64,000 nucleotides of DNA from Paenibacillus antarcticus (GCF_001637225.1 NZ_LVJI01000002.1:62001-126000), one strand, 5' to 3'. Positions 26,844 through 36,888 are shown, numbered from the stretch's first letter. The notes: generated by a model from the letters alone, not told the origin. Numbers and translations: made by a program.

Positions 26844-26883
26844 ATATGTTGGTACTATAAATATGGCAATCGTATGTAGATTA

Positions 26884-26922
26884 AAAAAAGGGATTTTGAG
26901 GTTGAACTCAAATCCCTTTTCA
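26884..26922. terminator. Bidirectional intrinsic terminator
   Basis: AAAAGGGATTT pairs with AATCCCTTTT around a TGAG/CTCA inner stem. The A-rich left and T-rich right flanks serve the plus-strand DinB gene and the minus-strand nrdG gene. Confidence 0.85.
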
Positions 26923-26933
26923 CATTGAATCCT

Positions 26934-27440
26934 TTAAGATATCTCCAACCCAATAGCTTGTCCTTGAATCAAACTTTGCTGTACATCGAGCACACGTTGA
27001 TTCTCGGAACCGCGCCATTGTAACTTAAGATTCCGTTGTTCTAATATGAACTTTCCATCAATGAGAACGTCGCAATACGTCAGTAGCTCTAAGCGAGACT
27101 CATCTGCGATGATCTCCTCGAATGTATATCCTGACCACACCCAGATGTCTTTACCTACACATTCATTCTTCATTCTTTTAACGAGCCCGAGTAATCCAGA
27201 TACATTCTGGAAGGGCTCACCTCCGAGAATTGAAAGCCCTGATATTTTGACATAATCAATATTCAAATCACAGATGACCTGATCTTCGAAAGACTGTGTA
27301 TAAGGTGTACCGTAGCTGAAGTTCCATGTGAGTGGATTGAAACAACCTTTACAATGATGCTGGCATCCTGATGTGAAGATAGAATGGCGAAGTCCGGTAC
27401 CATTGATGACATCAAATTTCTTATAGTCTGCTATGTTCAT
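26934..27440 (-). CDS. nrdG: Anaerobic ribonucleotide reductase activating protein
   Basis: 168 residues. Radical SAM enzyme that installs the glycyl radical on NrdD. The 4Fe-4S motif is CQHHCKGC (C-x3-C-x2-C), preceded by GTGLRHSIFTSG, and followed by LSILGGEPF. Start at 27440 lies 4 bp after the nrdD stop with a poor ribosome binding site, so translation probably depends on coupling to nrdD. Confidence 0.95.
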   Translation of the reverse strand: MNIADYKKFDVINGTGLRHSIFTSGCQHHCKGCFNPLTWNFSYGTPYTQSFEDQVICDLNIDYVKISGLSILGGEPFQNVSGLLGLVKRMKNECVGKDIWVWSGYTFEEIIADESRLELLTYCDVLIDGKFILEQRNLKLQWRGSENQRVLDVQQSLIQGQAIGLEIS

Positions 27441-27444
27441 GGAG

Positions 27445-29628
27445 TCACATGTGCTTTACGCGGGAGAGTACTTCTTTTTGTTTGCCCGCATTAAATGGTC
27501 TTTGACTTGGTTCAGATAAATACCCGCAACAGCGTCTAATTACAGATGAGGTCTTTGGATTGCGGTTACCACAATTAGGACACTCGAATCCTGTATTTGT
27601 GGCTTCAAATTCTCCTTCAAATCCACATTCGAGACATTTGTCTGTAGGGGTATTTGTTCCAAAGTAAGGGACATTCTCATATGCAAAATCCCATACAGCT
27701 TCTAAAGCTTCAGGATTCTTCACAAGGGAATCAAATTCACAATAAGTAATAAATCCACCATTCGCGTGCTGAGGGTACTCTTTCTCAAACGATATTTTTT
27801 CGAAAGGAGTCACTTTCTTGTTAACATCCAAGTGGAATGAATTCGTGTAATAGCCTTTGTCTGTGATGCCTTCGATCACGCCGAACTGCTCTTCATCGAG
27901 CTTGCAGAAGCGGTAGCATAATGATTCCGCTGGCGTAGAATATAGACTGAATCCGTAACCTGTTTCAATCTTCCATTGTTCTGTTCTAGCGCTCATATAC
28001 TTCACGATGTCTAATCCTTTTTGGCGAAGCATGGTATCATCGAACATATGTTGACCATATAAGGCCAGTATAGTTTCGTGAATGCCTATATAGCCAAGGG
28101 AAATACTAGCTCTACCATTCTCTAATAAATGATCAATCGTATCTTCTGGTTGAAGTCGGCTGCCTGCGGCGCCCTCCATATATAGAATAGGGGCAACTTT
28201 GGCTTTGACGCCTTTCAAACGCTGTACACGATACATCAGACCTTCTTTGCAAGTCTCGAGTAATTCATCGAGTAAAGAATAGAATACTTCTTCGGAACCG
28301 TTAGCACGAATGGCAATCCGCGGTAGATTGGCTGTGACTACGCCCATATTAAATCTGCCGTCATGAATAGCTTGTCCATTCTCCTCGTATACACCAAGGA
28401 AGGATCTGCATCCCATAGGGAATTTGAAGGAGCCTGTAATCTCTTTCACTTTGGGCACAGAGATAATGTCTGGATACATGCGTAGTGTGCTACATTTTAA
28501 AGCCAGTTTTTTAATATCATAGTTAGGATCTTGAGGTTTCAGGTTTACGCCTTCTTCGATGCCAAAAATAAGTTTAGGAAATACAGGAGTCTTTCCATCT
28601 TTGCCCAGTCCTCTAATTCTATTCTTTAGGATCGCAAATTGAATCTGTCGCTCTGCCCAAGAGGTTCCTCTACCGAATCCGAAGGTACTGAATGGGGTCT
28701 GACCGTTCGCACTTACTAGGGTATTGATCTCGTACTCAAGGGATTGAAAGGCATCGAAGGTTTCCTTCTCTGTCAGTTTCTCGGCATAATCGAAACATCG
28801 TGGATACTGTGCATGTAGCTCTTGATTGTCGTAAGAAATGTCCAAAGTATCGATTGTACTGGAATCTAGCATGTACAACCAATGAAGTCCATTTCTGTAA
28901 TGTTTCTTGTAAGAATGCTCGACGTAAGGAGCTAAAATGACATCAATTTCATTTATCGTATTTCCACCATAGATATGGCTAGCAACTTGGGCAATAATCT
29001 GTGCTGTAATCGCGGTAGCTGTAGTAATAGATTTAGGTGTTTCGATCTGAGCATTACCGAGCTTAAACCCATTTTCTAACATGCCTTTAAGATCAATCAA
29101 CATACAATTATAGATAGGGAAATAAGGACTATAATCCTGATCGTGAAAATGTAAATGGCCTTGATTATGTGCTTCTACGACCTTCTTAGGAATCATATAG
29201 GTTTGAGCGAAATCTTTCGCCATAATTCCTGCGAGTAAATCTCTTTGCGTTGGAATCGTAGCACCGTCTTTATTCGAGTTCTCTTTCAATACTTCTTCAT
29301 TAGTTAAGTCGAGCAGGCCTTGAACTTTCTTGTCCAGACTGCCTCGTTCACGCCTCTTCAGCGTTCGAATCTCACGATAGCCTATGTATTCTTCAGCGGC
29401 ATCTTTTCTCTTACTATTCATGAGTGCAGACTGTACTTCATCTTGAATATGTTCAATATCAATCTTCTCGTATTTTGATATTTTGTGAGTTACTTTATCA
29501 GCGATTCGCTGAGCGATATCCATATCTATTTTCTTCTCAGTTCTATCCATGGCTTTACATATAGCATCAATAATTTTCTGTTGGTTAAAGGAAACTTCAG
29601 ATCCATCTCGTTTGATAACTAACATCAT
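27445..29628 (-). CDS. nrdD: Anaerobic ribonucleoside-triphosphate reductase
   Basis: About 727 residues. Class III ribonucleotide reductase: makes deoxyribonucleotides without oxygen using a glycyl radical. Order: N-terminal ATP-cone (MLVIKRDGSEVSFNQQKI, about 1-95), the catalytic barrel with FGFGRGTSWAERQIQF and HETILALYG, a zinc-ribbon with CLECGFEGEFEATNTGFECPNC (22 residues; four cysteines), and the radical glycine in RRCCGYLSEPSQRPFN. The open frame starts with GTG at 29634, but AGGG spacing favours ATG at 29628 or 29625. Together with nrdG it lets the host grow without oxygen. Confidence 0.95.
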   Translation of the reverse strand: MMLVIKRDGSEVSFNQQKIIDAICKAMDRTEKKIDMDIAQRIADKVTHKISKYEKIDIEHIQDEVQSALMNSKRKDAAEEYIGYREIRTLKRRERGSLDKKVQGLLDLTNEEVLKENSNKDGATIPTQRDLLAGIMAKDFAQTYMIPKKVVEAHNQGHLHFHDQDYSPYFPIYNCMLIDLKGMLENGFKLGNAQIETPKSITTATAITAQIIAQVASHIYGGNTINEIDVILAPYVEHSYKKHYRNGLHWLYMLDSSTIDTLDISYDNQELHAQYPRCFDYAEKLTEKETFDAFQSLEYEINTLVSANGQTPFSTFGFGRGTSWAERQIQFAILKNRIRGLGKDGKTPVFPKLIFGIEEGVNLKPQDPNYDIKKLALKCSTLRMYPDIISVPKVKEITGSFKFPMGCRSFLGVYEENGQAIHDGRFNMGVVTANLPRIAIRANGSEEVFYSLLDELLETCKEGLMYRVQRLKGVKAKVAPILYMEGAAGSRLQPEDTIDHLLENGRASISLGYIGIHETILALYGQHMFDDTMLRQKGLDIVKYMSARTEQWKIETGYGFSLYSTPAESLCYRFCKLDEEQFGVIEGITDKGYYTNSFHLDVNKKVTPFEKISFEKEYPQHANGGFITYCEFDSLVKNPEALEAVWDFAYENVPYFGTNTPTDKCLECGFEGEFEATNTGFECPNCGNRNPKTSSVIRRCCGYLSEPSQRPFNAGKQKEVLSRVKHM

Positions 29629-29731
29629 AATCACCCTTATATTTTATTTGCAAATGTAGTGATTGAGTAACATTTACAAGTGTCGATAGTGAGCATATCA
29701 TATTGAAAAAATAAAGAATGTGCTCTAAGAC

Positions 29732-29779
29732 ACACTATATGTAGTATGTTGTTGAATTACTGTATACCATAAGATGTAT
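29732..29779. promoter_or_regulatory. Candidate NrdR double box upstream of nrdDG
   Basis: ACACTATATGTAGTAT at 29732-29747 matches the known NrdR consensus (acaCwAtATaTwGtgt) at 14 of 16 positions. A weaker copy, ATACCATAAGATGTAT at 29764-29779, starts exactly 32 bp later, about three helical turns, as NrdR boxes usually do. They lie 104-151 bp upstream of the nrdD start. Confidence 0.55.
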
Positions 29780-29803
29780 CAACGCATAGCGATAGGCATA
29801 ATT

Positions 29804-29850
29804 AGACTTGCAGATCAGCCCCACCAAAAGGGGTACTGAACTGCAAGTCT
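29804..29850 (-). terminator. Terminator hairpin of the YesM-type kinase gene
   Basis: AGACTTGCAG (29804-29813) pairs perfectly with CTGCAAGTCT (29841-29850), with an inner CCCC/GGGG stem. The T tract on the minus strand is weak (TAATTAT). It separates the kinase from nrdD. Confidence 0.7.
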
Positions 29851-29864
29851 AAGAGGGTACTTAT

Positions 29865-31634
29865 TTATTGTTGCATATCGTATATAGGAAGCTGGATAAC
29901 GACCGTTGTACCTTGTCCTTGAATGCTGTGAATGTTGACTCCATATGGATCGCCATATTTCAGCCATAACCGATTATGAACATTTTGTATGCCGATATGC
30001 TCGGTTGAAGAAACATTCTTACTATTTAACCTTTCAATCATATCGGATAGGCGTTGGGGGTCGATGCCTACCCCATTATCCTTAATGGTAATGACAAGGC
30101 GGTTGATGTCGGACCTCTCTACACGAAGAAGGAGTAAGCCACTCTTACCACGTGGTTCTAACCCATGACTAAGTGCGTTCTCAATGATTGGCTGGATAAA
30201 CATTTTGGGAACGAGAATCGCGAGCAAGTCATTGGGACAATCGAACTCGAACACCATCTTACCTGGGAACCGCCCTTGGTGAATTTTGACGCAAGCTCCT
30301 GCAATCTTGAGTTCCTCTCCTAAGAGGACCTCATCCTTCGCTTTGATGGTATACCTCAGCATCGTGCTTAACGCGGTTGTCATCTCATAAATTTCCTGGT
30401 TACCTTTAACGATAGCGATTCCCTTTATAGAATCTAGTGTATTACTCAAGAAATGCGGATTGATCTGACTTTGCAGATAGGCATATTCCGCTCGTTGCTT
30501 CTCCAGATCCACTTGATATAATCTAGTTGTGGTTTCAATCAAGCGCTCGGTCAGATCGTTAATCCTCTCGAGCATGGTATTAAACTCGTGGGATATGACC
30601 TCAATCTCAGCATATCCTTCTAGGGAAACCTTCGAATTCAGGACTTCCAGATTCCCGGACTTCAGCCTTGCCATGAAGCGCATCAGCTTGGTAAGCGGTT
30701 TAAGAATATTCATCATCAGAACGGCATAGGGAACGGAGAACAACAGCAGTGCAGCCACCAGTATGAAATAGCTCGTTCTCTTTAATGTATCCAGTTCCTT
30801 TATCAGGCTTTGTATCGGTACGGCCGTAACGATACTCCCCGAAATTTCCGGTAAATCAAAAGATTGCACCGCATATTTCTTACCTTCGATGGTCGCCATG
30901 TAGGCTTCTTCACTGCTTGCATGCAAGCCTGCCTGCTTAAATTGATTGAGTAGGTCATCATCTTTGCTGTTGTTGGTATATACGATATCTTTATTATCCA
31001 TGATGATGAAGGTCGAGTCTGCTAGGCGGGGATACCGCTCAAGCTCTGTGTTTATGGATTTGACATCCAGTGCGATGGCAATGAATCCGACTTTCTCTCC
31101 ATATAGGGCGGTATCGCCGGAGGCATAAATATTCATGCCAAACAAAAAATGATCCTTGGGAATCTTAATATCTTCTGTACGAAATCCGATATAGTGAACG
31201 GATCCACCATCTTTAGCCTGCTCCATGATGGTATTTATATTATTCATTTTTCCAGCAAAGGGCGTCTGTGTGTTCAATCGCCCTAAGATAGCAATATCAA
31301 GAATATCTTTATTTGTATTTTTGATGACACCCATTAGACTCTCGACATTTTTTGAAAGGGTATAGATTTCCAGTTTATCGCTTTCAATTAATAAAGCCTG
31401 TACGGTTGTATCGTAGCCAATATTCATCAACAAATTGGAAGTGTTAGTATAATTTGCAGACAGCTTCTGCTTTAGCAAGGATACTAGCTCCGTATTGTAT
31501 AGAGTATTTTGAATGATGATTGTCGTGCTGGCCTGCTGATACACCTTAATGATAACGAGGGGAATCATTGCGATGATTACCATGCCAATAATCATGACCT
31601 GTATTCGAATAGATAGCTTTTTGAAGAATTTCAT
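29865..31634 (-). CDS. YesM-type sensor histidine kinase of the glycan locus
   Basis: 589 residues. Membrane helix near residues 10-30, an extracellular sensor of about 250 residues, second helix (about 285-308), HAMP (ILKPLTKLMRFMARLKSG), His_kinase segment with the phosphorylated histidine in LQSQINPHFLSNTLDSI, and an ATPase domain with MFIQPIIENALSHGL and IKDNGVGIDPQR. Its ATG overlaps the TGA of the regulator gene (ATGA). It is divergent from an LplABC-type importer, the usual arrangement in which such kinases sense the imported oligosaccharide or its solute-binding protein. Confidence 0.92.
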   Translation of the reverse strand: MKFFKKLSIRIQVMIIGMVIIAMIPLVIIKVYQQASTTIIIQNTLYNTELVSLLKQKLSANYTNTSNLLMNIGYDTTVQALLIESDKLEIYTLSKNVESLMGVIKNTNKDILDIAILGRLNTQTPFAGKMNNINTIMEQAKDGGSVHYIGFRTEDIKIPKDHFLFGMNIYASGDTALYGEKVGFIAIALDVKSINTELERYPRLADSTFIIMDNKDIVYTNNSKDDDLLNQFKQAGLHASSEEAYMATIEGKKYAVQSFDLPEISGSIVTAVPIQSLIKELDTLKRTSYFILVAALLLFSVPYAVLMMNILKPLTKLMRFMARLKSGNLEVLNSKVSLEGYAEIEVISHEFNTMLERINDLTERLIETTTRLYQVDLEKQRAEYAYLQSQINPHFLSNTLDSIKGIAIVKGNQEIYEMTTALSTMLRYTIKAKDEVLLGEELKIAGACVKIHQGRFPGKMVFEFDCPNDLLAILVPKMFIQPIIENALSHGLEPRGKSGLLLLRVERSDINRLVITIKDNGVGIDPQRLSDMIERLNSKNVSSTEHIGIQNVHNRLWLKYGDPYGVNIHSIQGQGTTVVIQLPIYDMQQ

Positions 31635-33058
31635 TGTTTTGCCCTATATTGTGTTGGTGTAATCTTGTTATATCGTTTGAAAATTCTTGTAAAGTAGAAA
31701 TAATCTTGGAATCCACATGTTTCTCCGACTTGATAGATGGTATATTCAGTTTCTTTCAAAAGCTTGCAGGCATATTCAATCCGCAAACGTGACACATACT
31801 CTACGATGGTTTCTCCGACTTCCTTCTTGAATAATTGGCATAAGTAATTGGGACTTAGAAAAAACTTGTTCGCAAGGCCTTGAATCGTTATTTCTTGAGT
31901 GAAGTTGCCGTGGAGATGAATAACGATTTCCTTCACTTTCTTGTGGGCAACATTCAACACGGAAGCCGATATCGCCTCCGTGAAATGATCGTATGTCTCC
32001 TTGATCATTTCGTCGATCATGATATCAATATTCCCGTAATGTATGTACAAGTGTTCATATCCTTCGAAGAATCGACTATTCGTCCTGTTACCCTCACGAT
32101 AGAAGAGATACATCGCCGCCGTATAAATCAAGTAAGCATCTTTGATCGTAAAGGTTCCATTGTGAAACAAGTCTCTTGTGGACTCTAGAATCTTTACAAA
32201 TTGGATCTGGTCTTTATGATCAAGGGCGTGATTAATTTCCTTGAGAGTCTCGTTGATGGAGATGCTGGCCTGATTGGTAGCTTGATAGATACCAGCGTTA
32301 CCTGTTGAGAATATGCCGTATGCCGCTAGGGAGGCGGCTTCGAGGGAAGCTTCCAAATCAACAACATCCGATATTGGATAGCCCACACCTGCACTAAAGG
32401 AACTCGATGGTTGGATAAGACGCCATTGACGAAGGAAATCATCTTTAAGTTCATCGCGTACAAGATAGCCTTGTCGGCGGAAGTTCAAAGGGAAGCTAAG
32501 TTGCCTTAAGTTGTAGTCAACGGAAGTGCTATCAACGCCTTGAATTACAATCGGTGTAATTTGAGAATTGGAATGAACGGGCATATTGTTATCTTTTAAG
32601 AGTTGGTTCATCTTCACTGTATTGCTGGAACAGATAGCTTCGTACATTTCTGTGGAAAAAGAGCGTATTGGCGCTTTCAATTTGTCTTGTAGACATTCAG
32701 AGGCCTTGTTTAGCATGCTGTGAATTTCCTCAATCTCAAACGGCTTCAAGCAGTAACTGAAGGTGCCGTAGTTTAAAGCCTTCTGTGCGTATGCGAATTC
32801 CGCATGTCCGCTCAACACCACAAATAGGGTTTCAGGAGAAGCAATTTTTCCATTCTTAATAAGTTCTAGGCCATTCATATCTGGCATCTTAATATCTGTG
32901 AGGACAAGGTCTGGGCGAAGGTCCTTGATCATTTGAAGCGCGTCTTTCCCATTCTCTGCGTCCCCGATAACCTCGAATCCATATTTCTTCCAGTTTACGC
33001 CAGCTTTGATACCCTCAACGATCCACTTTTCATCATCGACAACGATAGCTGTATGCAT
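31631..33058 (-). CDS. YesN-type response regulator (REC + AraC HTH)
   Basis: 475 residues. REC domain (about 1-120) with DDE pocket, phosphoacceptor Asp in DLVLTDIKMPDMNG and conserved Lys in SYCLKPFEI. A middle region of about 240 residues with a YesN-type linker, then a double AraC HTH (about 375-475): ITIQGLANKFFLSPNYLCQLFKK and IYQVGETCGFQDYFYFTRIFK. It likely activates the divergent importer and glycan-degrading genes. It starts 252 bp from the permease start, leaving room for a shared control region. Confidence 0.92.
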   Translation of the reverse strand: MHTAIVVDDEKWIVEGIKAGVNWKKYGFEVIGDAENGKDALQMIKDLRPDLVLTDIKMPDMNGLELIKNGKIASPETLFVVLSGHAEFAYAQKALNYGTFSYCLKPFEIEEIHSMLNKASECLQDKLKAPIRSFSTEMYEAICSSNTVKMNQLLKDNNMPVHSNSQITPIVIQGVDSTSVDYNLRQLSFPLNFRRQGYLVRDELKDDFLRQWRLIQPSSSFSAGVGYPISDVVDLEASLEAASLAAYGIFSTGNAGIYQATNQASISINETLKEINHALDHKDQIQFVKILESTRDLFHNGTFTIKDAYLIYTAAMYLFYREGNRTNSRFFEGYEHLYIHYGNIDIMIDEMIKETYDHFTEAISASVLNVAHKKVKEIVIHLHGNFTQEITIQGLANKFFLSPNYLCQLFKKEVGETIVEYVSRLRIEYACKLLKETEYTIYQVGETCGFQDYFYFTRIFKRYNKITPTQYRAKQ

Positions 33059-33168
33059 ATTTATCCCCCTGTTACAAGCGAACTCTAATTCAATCGTAAT
33101 AGCGTAAGGACACGATTGGTATGGTGTAAACTACGATAGGTATGTATAAAACTATGATAAAGAAGAGA

Positions 33169-33182
33169 TGTAAGCACTTTCA
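33169..33182. promoter_or_regulatory. Candidate CcpA (cre) site
   Basis: TGTAAGCACTTTCA matches the 14-bp cre consensus TGWNANCGNTNWCA except for A in place of the central G. It lies in the control region between the regulator and the importer genes, a logical place for catabolite repression. Confidence 0.4.
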
Positions 33183-33310
33183 TAATAATATCCACATGTT
33201 TAGAATTATTTGTCCATACCCGCTTATTGATATTCTCTCTATAATTTATCACATAGCCCCACGAAAACAGAAGCAATTTATCAAATAATAACGAAAGGTG
33301 GCGAAATTGG

Positions 33311-34249
33311 ATGGCAAAAATGACGAATCAAGTACATAAAAGGAGCTTGTGGAGAACAATTCTCCAATATAAGTACTTCTATATCATGGTTTTACCTCTC
33401 TTGGCATGGTATGCAATTTTTAGTTACGCTCCGATGTATGGGGTGACACTGGCATTCAAGACATTTGACTACAGGGAAGGTATTCTTGGAAGCCCTTGGA
33501 TCGGGCTGGAACACTTTAGAACGATGATGACTGATTTGGAGTTGCGCCGTGCATTCTTCAATACGATTATGATCAGTTTGGTGAAGTTGGTAACGCATTT
33601 CCCGACACCGATCATCTTAGCGATCGTCCTCTATGAATTTTCACGAGTAGTCGCAAGACGCGTTTTCCAGACGATCTTAACCTTTCCACATTTTATTTCC
33701 TGGGTTGTTTTGTCTGGTATAATTGTCAATCTCATGAGCAGAGACGGGATCATGAACCAGTTGATCGTGATGTTCGGCGGAGAAGCGATATCACCTCTTG
33801 TGGATGAGAATTCATTTCGGCCGATATTGTACATTACACACATCTGGCGGGAAATTGGTTGGGACTCTATCATTTATCTAGCGGCGCTAGCAGGAATCAA
33901 TCCGGAGTTGTATGAGGCTGCAGAAATGGATGGGGCCAATCGGTTTAAACGGCTCCTCCATATCGCATGGCCTGGTATCAAGAGTACAGTAGCCATTCTC
34001 CTAATTCTTCACGTGGGTCAACTGATGTCGCAAGGTGCAAGCTTCGATCAAATCTTCAATCTCTACAGCTCGCCGGTATATTCCGTTGCGGATACCATCG
34101 ACACCTTTATTTATCGAACATCTTTTACAACTGGAGGAGATTTCGGTTATACGACGGCAGTAGGAATTATGAAGTCGTTCATTAGTCTAGTGTTGTTAGT
34201 AGTGGCGAACACGATCGTGAAGAAGCTTGGTGAGGAAGGGTTGTATTAA
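33311..34249 (+). CDS. Carbohydrate ABC permease, LplB/YteP type
   Basis: 312 residues, ATG at 33311 after AAAGGTGG. Six predicted membrane helices. The N-terminus LWRTILQYKYFYIMVLPLLAW and YGVTLAFKTFDYREGILGS are typical of LplB/YteP proteins, and the ATPase-contacting EAA loop is ELYEAAEMDGANRFKRLLHI. The family imports polysaccharide breakdown products, sharing a general ATPase (MsmX-like) encoded elsewhere; indeed no ATPase gene is present here. It begins the glycan import operon. Confidence 0.92.
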   Translation: MAKMTNQVHKRSLWRTILQYKYFYIMVLPLLAWYAIFSYAPMYGVTLAFKTFDYREGILGSPWIGLEHFRTMMTDLELRRAFFNTIMISLVKLVTHFPTPIILAIVLYEFSRVVARRVFQTILTFPHFISWVVLSGIIVNLMSRDGIMNQLIVMFGGEAISPLVDENSFRPILYITHIWREIGWDSIIYLAALAGINPELYEAAEMDGANRFKRLLHIAWPGIKSTVAILLILHVGQLMSQGASFDQIFNLYSSPVYSVADTIDTFIYRTSFTTGGDFGYTTAVGIMKSFISLVLLVVANTIVKKLGEEGLY

Positions 34250-34271
34250 ATAGAGTAAGGGGGACAACAAA

Positions 34272-35171
34272 TTGGATGCAGTGTTGAAAAAGAAAAGAAA
34301 AAAATGGAAATTATTTGACATCGTAGCCTACATCGTTTTGGGTCTACTCACCATAATTACGTTCTTTCCGTTTTATAATGTACTCATTGTCTCGTTTGCG
34401 AGTTTCGATGCTATTAGTAAGAGTGATTTATATATATTACCTAAGTCTTTTGATCTATCTGCTTACAAACTTATTCTGTCTGACATGAAGTTTTGGAGCT
34501 CTCTACGAAATTCAGTCATCGTAACCGTTGTAGGTGTTGCATTCAGTATGACTCTTTCCGTTGCAGGTGCGTATGCCTTATCTAAGAAGGGGATGCCTGG
34601 TAGAAACGGAATGCTCACCTTGATCTTATTCACTATGTTTTTTAACGGAGGGTTAATCCCTTTTTACCTTGTTGTGAAGGAACTAGGCCTAGTTAACAAT
34701 ATATTGGTCATGATTATTCCAGCGGGACTGAATACGTTCTATCTTATCATTATGAAAAATTACTTCAGTACAATACCTGAAAGTCTTGAAGAATCAGCCA
34801 AGCTGGATGGAGCGAATGATATGTACATTTTACTTAAAATCATCCTGCCGATATCTGCACCTTTCATCGCTACATTCGGCCTATTCTATGCGGTGGAGAG
34901 ATGGAATGAATGGTGGTATGCGTTGATCTTCATCAGCGATTCTTCCAAGGTACCACTCCAGATCTATCTTAGAGAGACACTGATTACGTCCAATTCATTA
35001 CTAAATTCAATGGCGATGGATATGGCAACTCAAGGGAATAGTGCCAAGGTCTATACTCCTGCATTGCAGATGGCAACCATTGTGATTACATGTGTTCCGA
35101 TTATCGCAGTGTACCCATTCTTGCAAAAGCATTTTAACAAAGGAATCATGGTGGGTTCAATTAAAGGATAA
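34272..35171 (+). CDS. Carbohydrate ABC permease, LplC/YtcP type
   Basis: 299 residues, TTG start with AGGGGGA 9 bp upstream. Six predicted membrane helices beginning IVAYIVLGLLTIITFFPFYN; EAA loop IPESLEESAKLDGANDMYIL, which keeps the glycine that contacts the ATPase; the end KGIMVGSIKG is diagnostic of LplC-type permeases. It pairs with the permease 22 bp upstream. Confidence 0.92.
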   Translation: MDAVLKKKRKKWKLFDIVAYIVLGLLTIITFFPFYNVLIVSFASFDAISKSDLYILPKSFDLSAYKLILSDMKFWSSLRNSVIVTVVGVAFSMTLSVAGAYALSKKGMPGRNGMLTLILFTMFFNGGLIPFYLVVKELGLVNNILVMIIPAGLNTFYLIIMKNYFSTIPESLEESAKLDGANDMYILLKIILPISAPFIATFGLFYAVERWNEWWYALIFISDSSKVPLQIYLRETLITSNSLLNSMAMDMATQGNSAKVYTPALQMATIVITCVPIIAVYPFLQKHFNKGIMVGSIKG

Positions 35172-35226
35172 GGAAACAAAAATATAGCAACCTATCCTAA
35201 ATATGTGAAAAAGGGAGGCTTCATCC

Positions 35227-36867
35227 ATGAAAGTGAAAAAGGGAAAATTAATCACACTTATATCATGTACTGCATTACTTGCAAGTATGTTGGCAGGGTG
35301 TGGTAGTGGTAACAGTAGTAATGAAGGTAGTGGGAATACACCAAAGAATCCAGAAACTAACACGAGTACAAATGTTGATGATCCATATAAGGAGCCTATG
35401 GAGATCTCTATCGCTTCCTGGGATATTGATTCTGAACTTTCCAAGCTTGCTTCAGATCCATTAGCACAAGAAATGCTAAAGAAATTTAATATTACGATCA
35501 AGCCAGTCAATACAACGTGGGATGATTATGCTCAGAAGATTCAAATGTGGGCATCCTCCGGTCAACTCCCTGATATATTTGCGATTGATGCAATCGGAAC
35601 ACAATATCAGAGGAAATGGATTGAGCAAGGTGTTGTAAAAGCACTTCCCGATCTAGCTAAATATCCGAACCTTGAAGAATTCTTTAAAGCACCAGACATT
35701 GAAGGATTAGCTGTTGATGGTAAGCAATATACAGTACCTCGTCGTATGTTCCCAAGTGTAGACTGGAGTGCTTTAGATAGAACAGTTCTATACAGATGGG
35801 ATTTAGCACAAAAAGCTGGAATTACGAAAGAGCCTGAAACATGGGATGAATTCAAAGCCATGCTTGATGCTATCGTGAAACAAGATTCTGAAGGTAAGAA
35901 AATTACTGGTCTGACAGCAGCACAAGTGAAAATGATTGGTGGTTTCTTCTGGCTATATGGTAATCCACTTGCAACGAGTGATGGAAGCGGAAGCGATTAC
36001 AAATGGATTGAAGAAGATGGAAAATTAATTCCTGCAGTATTCTCAAAGAATGCTCTTCCAGCACTTCAGAATATGAGAGAAATGTATGAGAACAAATTGA
36101 TTGATCCAGATATCGCATTGACTAAACCAGATGTATCTTATGATAAGTTTGTTTCAGGTAAGGCAGCTGCAGTACTTATTGGTGGAGGCTTTATAAACTT
36201 TGATGGAAATGTTAATACCAAGCGCTGGGAAAAGGCATACCCAGGCGTAGATATCACGGATAATGTTAAAGTGCTTAAGCCATTGGTTGGACCTGATGGG
36301 GAACGTCACCACGCTATTTTCAAAACGTACTGGTCTGAGAGTTATTTCAATGGCCAAATCAGCGATGAGAAAATGGATCGAATTATGGCATTGTACGATT
36401 ACATTCTTTCACCTGAAGGTAATGATCTGTTGACTTATGGTAAGTTAGATGAGGATTACAAGATCGAAGGTGACAAGAAAGTTGCTATTGGAGATAGACC
36501 TCTTCATGAGAAATACCCAACAAGAAACTTCTTTAAAAATCTAGTTTCCTACGAAACTTCTGATACTTACGATATGAGTAACCCATCGATTACTAATGAG
36601 AAGATTCGTAAGGAAGGCGTTGAGTATATCGACTGGATTCTGAAGAATACCAAAGTTCCAAACTATGATATTCGCTTGACTTATATGTCCACTCCAACTA
36701 AGGATAAGTTCAATGTATTAGATCATGATGATCTTTTGAAGGTTATGTTATCCAAAGAGCCGGTTGATAAGGTGTGGGAAGGAATCATGAAGGATTATAA
36801 AGCTAAGGGATTAGACAAGATGATTGAAGAAGTAAATGCTAAAGCTGCAGAAGAAGGCATTAAGTAA
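35227..36867 (+). CDS. Solute-binding lipoprotein of LplABC-type importer
   Basis: 546 residues, a usual length for LplA-like binding proteins. Lipobox LAGC anchors Cys25; a Ser/Gly/Asn-rich linker follows to about residue 55. The mature domain begins EISIASWDID, has the TWDDYAQKIQMWASSGQLPD motif of the family, and the C-terminus ends in a long helix. It should capture the extracellular oligosaccharide and deliver it to the two permeases. The sugar is unknown; the downstream enzymes suggest sulfated LacNAc-type oligosaccharides. Confidence 0.92.
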   Translation: MKVKKGKLITLISCTALLASMLAGCGSGNSSNEGSGNTPKNPETNTSTNVDDPYKEPMEISIASWDIDSELSKLASDPLAQEMLKKFNITIKPVNTTWDDYAQKIQMWASSGQLPDIFAIDAIGTQYQRKWIEQGVVKALPDLAKYPNLEEFFKAPDIEGLAVDGKQYTVPRRMFPSVDWSALDRTVLYRWDLAQKAGITKEPETWDEFKAMLDAIVKQDSEGKKITGLTAAQVKMIGGFFWLYGNPLATSDGSGSDYKWIEEDGKLIPAVFSKNALPALQNMREMYENKLIDPDIALTKPDVSYDKFVSGKAAAVLIGGGFINFDGNVNTKRWEKAYPGVDITDNVKVLKPLVGPDGERHHAIFKTYWSESYFNGQISDEKMDRIMALYDYILSPEGNDLLTYGKLDEDYKIEGDKKVAIGDRPLHEKYPTRNFFKNLVSYETSDTYDMSNPSITNEKIRKEGVEYIDWILKNTKVPNYDIRLTYMSTPTKDKFNVLDHDDLLKVMLSKEPVDKVWEGIMKDYKAKGLDKMIEEVNAKAAEEGIK

Positions 36868-36888
36868 TTAAAGTTTAAAAGCTTAAAG

